A DNA stretch of 64,000 nt from Oreohelix idahoensis. Taxonomy: Eukaryota; Mollusca; Gastropoda; Stylommatophora; Oreohelicidae. How positions within the stretch are numbered: the stretch's first letter is position 1; every line of letters begins with the position of its first letter. The position numbers and the translations under genes are program-made. This document shows positions 60,724 to 64,000 of this stretch, piece by piece. A model generated the notes under the pieces. The model worked only from the letters and a program-made list of their open reading frames with translations. It ran no database searches and had not been told where the DNA came from. Location of the stretch: assembly GCA_024509875.1 (NCBI GenBank), contig JAMPIV010014146.1:53979-117978 (forward strand), in the 5' to 3' direction.

Positions 60724-63285
60724 CTGGAGGGTAGCCCAGAATATGCCAGGATGATCTCGGAGGTAGAGAGGAGTCGATCATCACAAGGCTCAAACGACGG
60801 CTCTCTGACCTCTCAAGGATCAGGTCAAGGAAAAGCTTCAGCCTCTCCCGCTTCACCTTTGACCCCCTCATCTCAAGCAGGCAGCGACAGCGATGACTTT
60901 GTAAACAAGGTTTGCAAGTTTGAGATGATTTCCCGCGGAAAGCCCTCATCAACACCAACAAAAAGCTCGGCATTGAAGTCTTTGACCGTGAAAACGCCAA
61001 CGTCCAAGGTATCACCCCAGGATGTTAAATTATCCAGTCCGACATCTCTGTACGGTGCTTTGCCTGGAGCGTTTGTTGGTGAAAAGGTGTTTACCCGTGA
61101 CACTGCAACAACGCGCGTGTCAGCTAGTCTTCTTCAGGGACTGGGTAAAGAGCGTGTTTCAAGCACGGTCAGCACAAATAGCTCAAACTCCCTAACCAGT
61201 GTTAGCACGCTGAGCTGGACTTCGGATGTATCCGATTCGTTTGCAGGAAGTTCAAAGGGACCTAGTAATACTGGAATTTTGCAGTCGAATAAGTCTCCAG
61301 ACGTTATGACAACATCTGACCCCGGAGTCTTCCAGACAAAGACATCGCCATCTTCATCATCTGTCACCTCTTCAGCAACCTTTCACGACTTTGATGGCGG
61401 CGCTTCATCAGCATTATCTCCTCACACAAAGGAAACATTCATCTACACAAATGCAGCCACCGGTAGCGCCAGTAAACGTGGTGGTATCATTGACCTTAGC
61501 ACTGGTACTGCCTCAGCTTCACTATCTGCAGGTTCAAGCATTACATTCCCCCAGCAGCAACCACAACAACATCAGCAACCATCAGGGACCACAAAAAGAT
61601 TTGTCACACTCTCTACAACCAGCAGAGATTTCCCTCCGCCACCTGTGGTCAAGCCTTTGTCACCCACTGCTTCTGGTTTCCCTTTCATAACCCCATCTAC
61701 ACCATTAACGCCAGATACCAGATCGCCTAGAGATTCTAGCAGTCCAGTAGTGGTCAATGGAGAAATATCTGCCAGCCCAAATGCAGACACCATATGGACG
61801 GGGGTTGAAGGCATGAAAGCTGACTATCATAGACATACATACGAGGGAATGGATTTTGAGTTTAGCGACTTAACTCCAGAACAGAAGGAACTGGCCCTTA
61901 AGCACAGGGAAGTTGTGGCAGAGAGAAAGCTGGAGCAAGAGAGAGAGAAGAAGGACAGACAACGGTTGGATGAAATCCTCAAAATGTGTGAAGAGTACCA
62001 AAATGAAATCATTGTTGAAATGAGTTCTACTCCGACACCTACACACGGGAAAGCACCATTTGGATTTACGCCACCTCAGCAGCATCAGCAGTCACAGCAA
62101 TCGCACAGGTCAAATTTTGGAAGAATTCAATCACCTGAGCCCCTGGATATTACAGCTGAAAAAGCATCATCACCAACCAGCTCTCTAGATCGCAGAGATT
62201 GGGGTGGAAGTATAACTAAAATTAAAACCAACGGCTCTCTTATCTTGAATTCCCCTAGCAATGTTCACAAAGAATTAGGACACTTTAATTTTCAGGCTGG
62301 GGATGGCAGTGCTACAAAAGCTGAATCTACAGCGTCGTTAGCTTACTCATCAAACTCCGAAGATGAGGCTATAGGTTCAAGCGAAGACACAGGAACAATA
62401 AAGAAGCGCCCAAATACAGAGGAAAGCCTCGTTAGTCCTCTAAGGAAGGCTCAACAGCAACCAAAACATCAGCTACAAAAACAACCTGTTGGCTCTCCAA
62501 AACCAACCTCTACCCCTTATGTAGCCATTGGACACAATGCCATCACTATGACAGCTGACATTTCAGATGACAATATGATCATCACAACAACCAACAACTT
62601 CACAGAATCAGTGACTGTCTCTTTACTGGACCAGGACCAGCCAGATTTTTACAGTTCTATAGCAGCTTCATCACCTAAGTCATCACCAAGTGCCTCTGAC
62701 ATTCAAAAGGTGAAATCCCACCAGTTCAAAGATATCTCAGCCCGTGACCAGTTTAGTAAAGAACATACTCCTTCCCGTACATTAAAAGCTGTTGAAAATG
62801 GTCACCATAAAGAACCTAATGACATACAGTCTCCCGGGGAAAGTAATGAATTAGTCTTCAGCGTTAAAAACAACAATACACAGCATCTTCCGCCTTCCAC
62901 CTCATTTGAAAACAGTCAAGAAAAGTCACAAAATCTGCAGTCTTTTGAGAAGATGTGGACATCTCAGGGCTCAAGTGATTCCCCACCAAGTTCAAACTTT
63001 TCGTCTAAGCGGGAATCAAAAGATTCTTTAGTCCGAGAGTCACATTCTTCCACTTCTTCCAGTCAAACTCTCCGCGACAACTCAAACCATTCCTCACGGA
63101 CGTCCTCTTTCTCATCGAACATTGCCATGGATACAAAAGAGGACACGCCTACTCCAGTCAACAGTGACTCGGAGCAAGGTGAAGGAGGTTCTAGAAGGTT
63201 AGGCCAGCTATCACTCCAGCTTTCGACTACAATTGGAGTGGGTATTTCGGCCAGGTCTAGCGCTGGCAGCCTTAGCCCTAAAGAG
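60724..63285 (+). CDS. PHLDB/LL5-like scaffold protein, one large internal exon
   Basis: An 854-codon open stretch bounded by an acceptor (TTTTTGTGTGTGTTCCAG at 60704-60721, exon from 60722) and a donor (AAAGAG|GTTAGT at 63285/63286). It enters about ELEGSPEYARMISEVERS and ends SLSPKE. Most of it is Ser/Thr/Pro-rich and disordered with a poly-Gln patch (QQQPQQHQQ, about residue 280). Around residues 380-432 a charged helix, ending KKDRQRLDEILKMCEEYQNE, resembles the RLETILNLC-EY block of PHLDB1/PHLDB2 (LL5), which link membrane PIP3 to cortical microtubule and adhesion complexes. The FHA domain (if any) and the C-terminal PH domain would be in other exons, outside the window. It has no repeats or frameshifts and uses balanced codons, unlike the surrounding DNA. 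The family call rests on one motif; an unrelated disordered protein is possible. Confidence 0.6.
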
Positions 63286-63286
63286 G

Positions 63287-63415
63287 TTAGTATTACTCCT
63301 GACAGGGAGTTGTCACTGTGTTCTCTGTCTTAGTATTACTCCTGACAGGGAGTTGTCACTGTGTTCTCTGTCTTAGTATTACTCCTGACAGGGAGTTGTC
63401 ACTGTGTTCTCTGTC
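63287..63415. repeat. 43-bp triplication at the splice donor
   Basis: Three near-perfect 43-bp units starting TTAGTATTACTCCTGACAGG at 63287, 63330 and 63373. The first overlaps the donor (G|GTTAGT); the junctions between units read TTCTCTGTCTTAG, which resembles a 3' splice site. Confidence 0.95.
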
Positions 63416-63559
63416 TTGCTTTGTGATATGTTATTTCAGAAGAGCATTGGGCGTTGTGCGGTTCTTTATCACACTTATTATTAATATTTGTTGTTGTTGT
63501 GTCTTTCTGCTATATCACCTTGTTGAACTTTTGTTGAATTTCTTCTGCAGCGTTAAACA

Positions 63560-64000
63560 ATGGGTATGAAAATACACAGGCAGAAAACAAAGATAATGAG
63601 AATAAATGTAGGAAGCCATAATAAGGCTGTGCTGGAAGAGACACCACTACAAGATGTAGAATCATACATATACAGTACCTTGGCAGTAATATAGACAAAG
63701 TTGAAGGGACATCCAGTGATATCAAAATAAAAATTCTAAAGACTGGAGGAGCTTTCCTTGCATTGGGAAATATATGGAGATCAGAAGTCAGGTCCAACAC
63801 AATTCAAATATCAAAGCAGTCCTATTTTATGGCTCCGAAACATGGAGAACAACAAAAACAACAACCAAAAGGCTACATACTTTCATAAAGCGATGGGTGG
63901 AAGTTATATGACAAGATCACTAATGTGGAACTGATGACAAGAACTAGACAAACACCAGTGGAACAAGAGAAAAAGACGCTGGAGATAGATAGGGCACACA
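63560..64000 (+). pseudogene. LINE reverse transcriptase C-terminal fragment
   Basis: The plus strand encodes IMRINVGSHNKAVLEETPLQ, then DVES; after a shift QYLGSNIDKVEGTSSDIKIK and GGAFLALGNIWRSEV; after another NIKAVLFYGSETWRTTKTTT. The YLGS and LFYGSETW motifs belong to the region after the RT core of RTE-like LINEs. Several frameshifts are present and it continues beyond the window. It probably lies in the intron after the PHLDB-like exon. Confidence 0.75.

Overview
The window is animal nuclear DNA dominated by mobile elements and simple repeats. The density of tRNA-headed SINEs, microsatellite-tailed LINEs, Helitrons, long (TA)n arrays and a Gmr1-like LTR element suggests a lophotrochozoan, most likely a mollusc and perhaps a gastropod. 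That placement is inference; no diagnostic host marker is present. The only host coding sequence I can support is one large exon near the right end (60724-63285, + strand). It encodes a long serine-rich, intrinsically disordered stretch with a short charged helix, resembling PHLDB/LL5 scaffold proteins. No genuine tRNA, rRNA, CRISPR array or operon is visible.

Layout. 0-20 kb: dispersed SINEs of three families, LINE 3' fragments, hAT-like and piggyBac-like MITEs, and long (TA)n arrays. One LINE copy sits inside a SINE (14.3-15.6 kb). 20.6-23.2 kb: a decayed 21-bp minisatellite with younger elements inside it and one freshly homogenised block. 24.2-27.7 kb: a non-autonomous Helitron and an RNase H-bearing LINE relic split by a second LINE with a 13-bp target duplication. 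29-30.6 kb: a TCTGTC/ATCGATG minisatellite. 31.1-34.9 kb: a nearly full-length but broken LINE (endonuclease, reverse transcriptase, C-terminal zinc finger), abutting an LTR fragment and a SINE fragment. 36-45 kb: an abnormal block with strongly strand-biased flanks and a core (about 38.3-43.7 kb) filled with long runs of G, C, A and T, probably a consensus or assembly artefact. 46.3-48.5 kb: a LINE remnant, then a decayed Tc1 transposon inserted in a (TA)n array. 49.05-55.61 kb: a structurally complete LTR retrotransposon on the minus strand with both LTRs, a 5-bp target duplication, a tRNA-Pro-like primer site and a polypurine tract. Its domain order is Gag, protease, integrase zinc domain, reverse transcriptase, RNase H. 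55.8-56.4 kb: a second Helitron copy, inverted relative to the first. 56.6-60.4 kb: GTTC-tailed repeats, a CTT-rich tract, a 79-bp higher-order tandem array and a 23-unit 42-bp array. 60.7-64 kb: the host exon, a 43-bp triplication at its splice donor, and a LINE remnant.

None of the mobile elements has an intact coding region as assembled. The two LTRs look nearly identical outside a 204-bp deletion, yet the element's genes carry several single-base frameshifts. Together with the homopolymer block this raises the possibility that some breaks are consensus errors rather than real decay. Boundaries were read by eye; family and clade names rest on motif recognition, not on searches.
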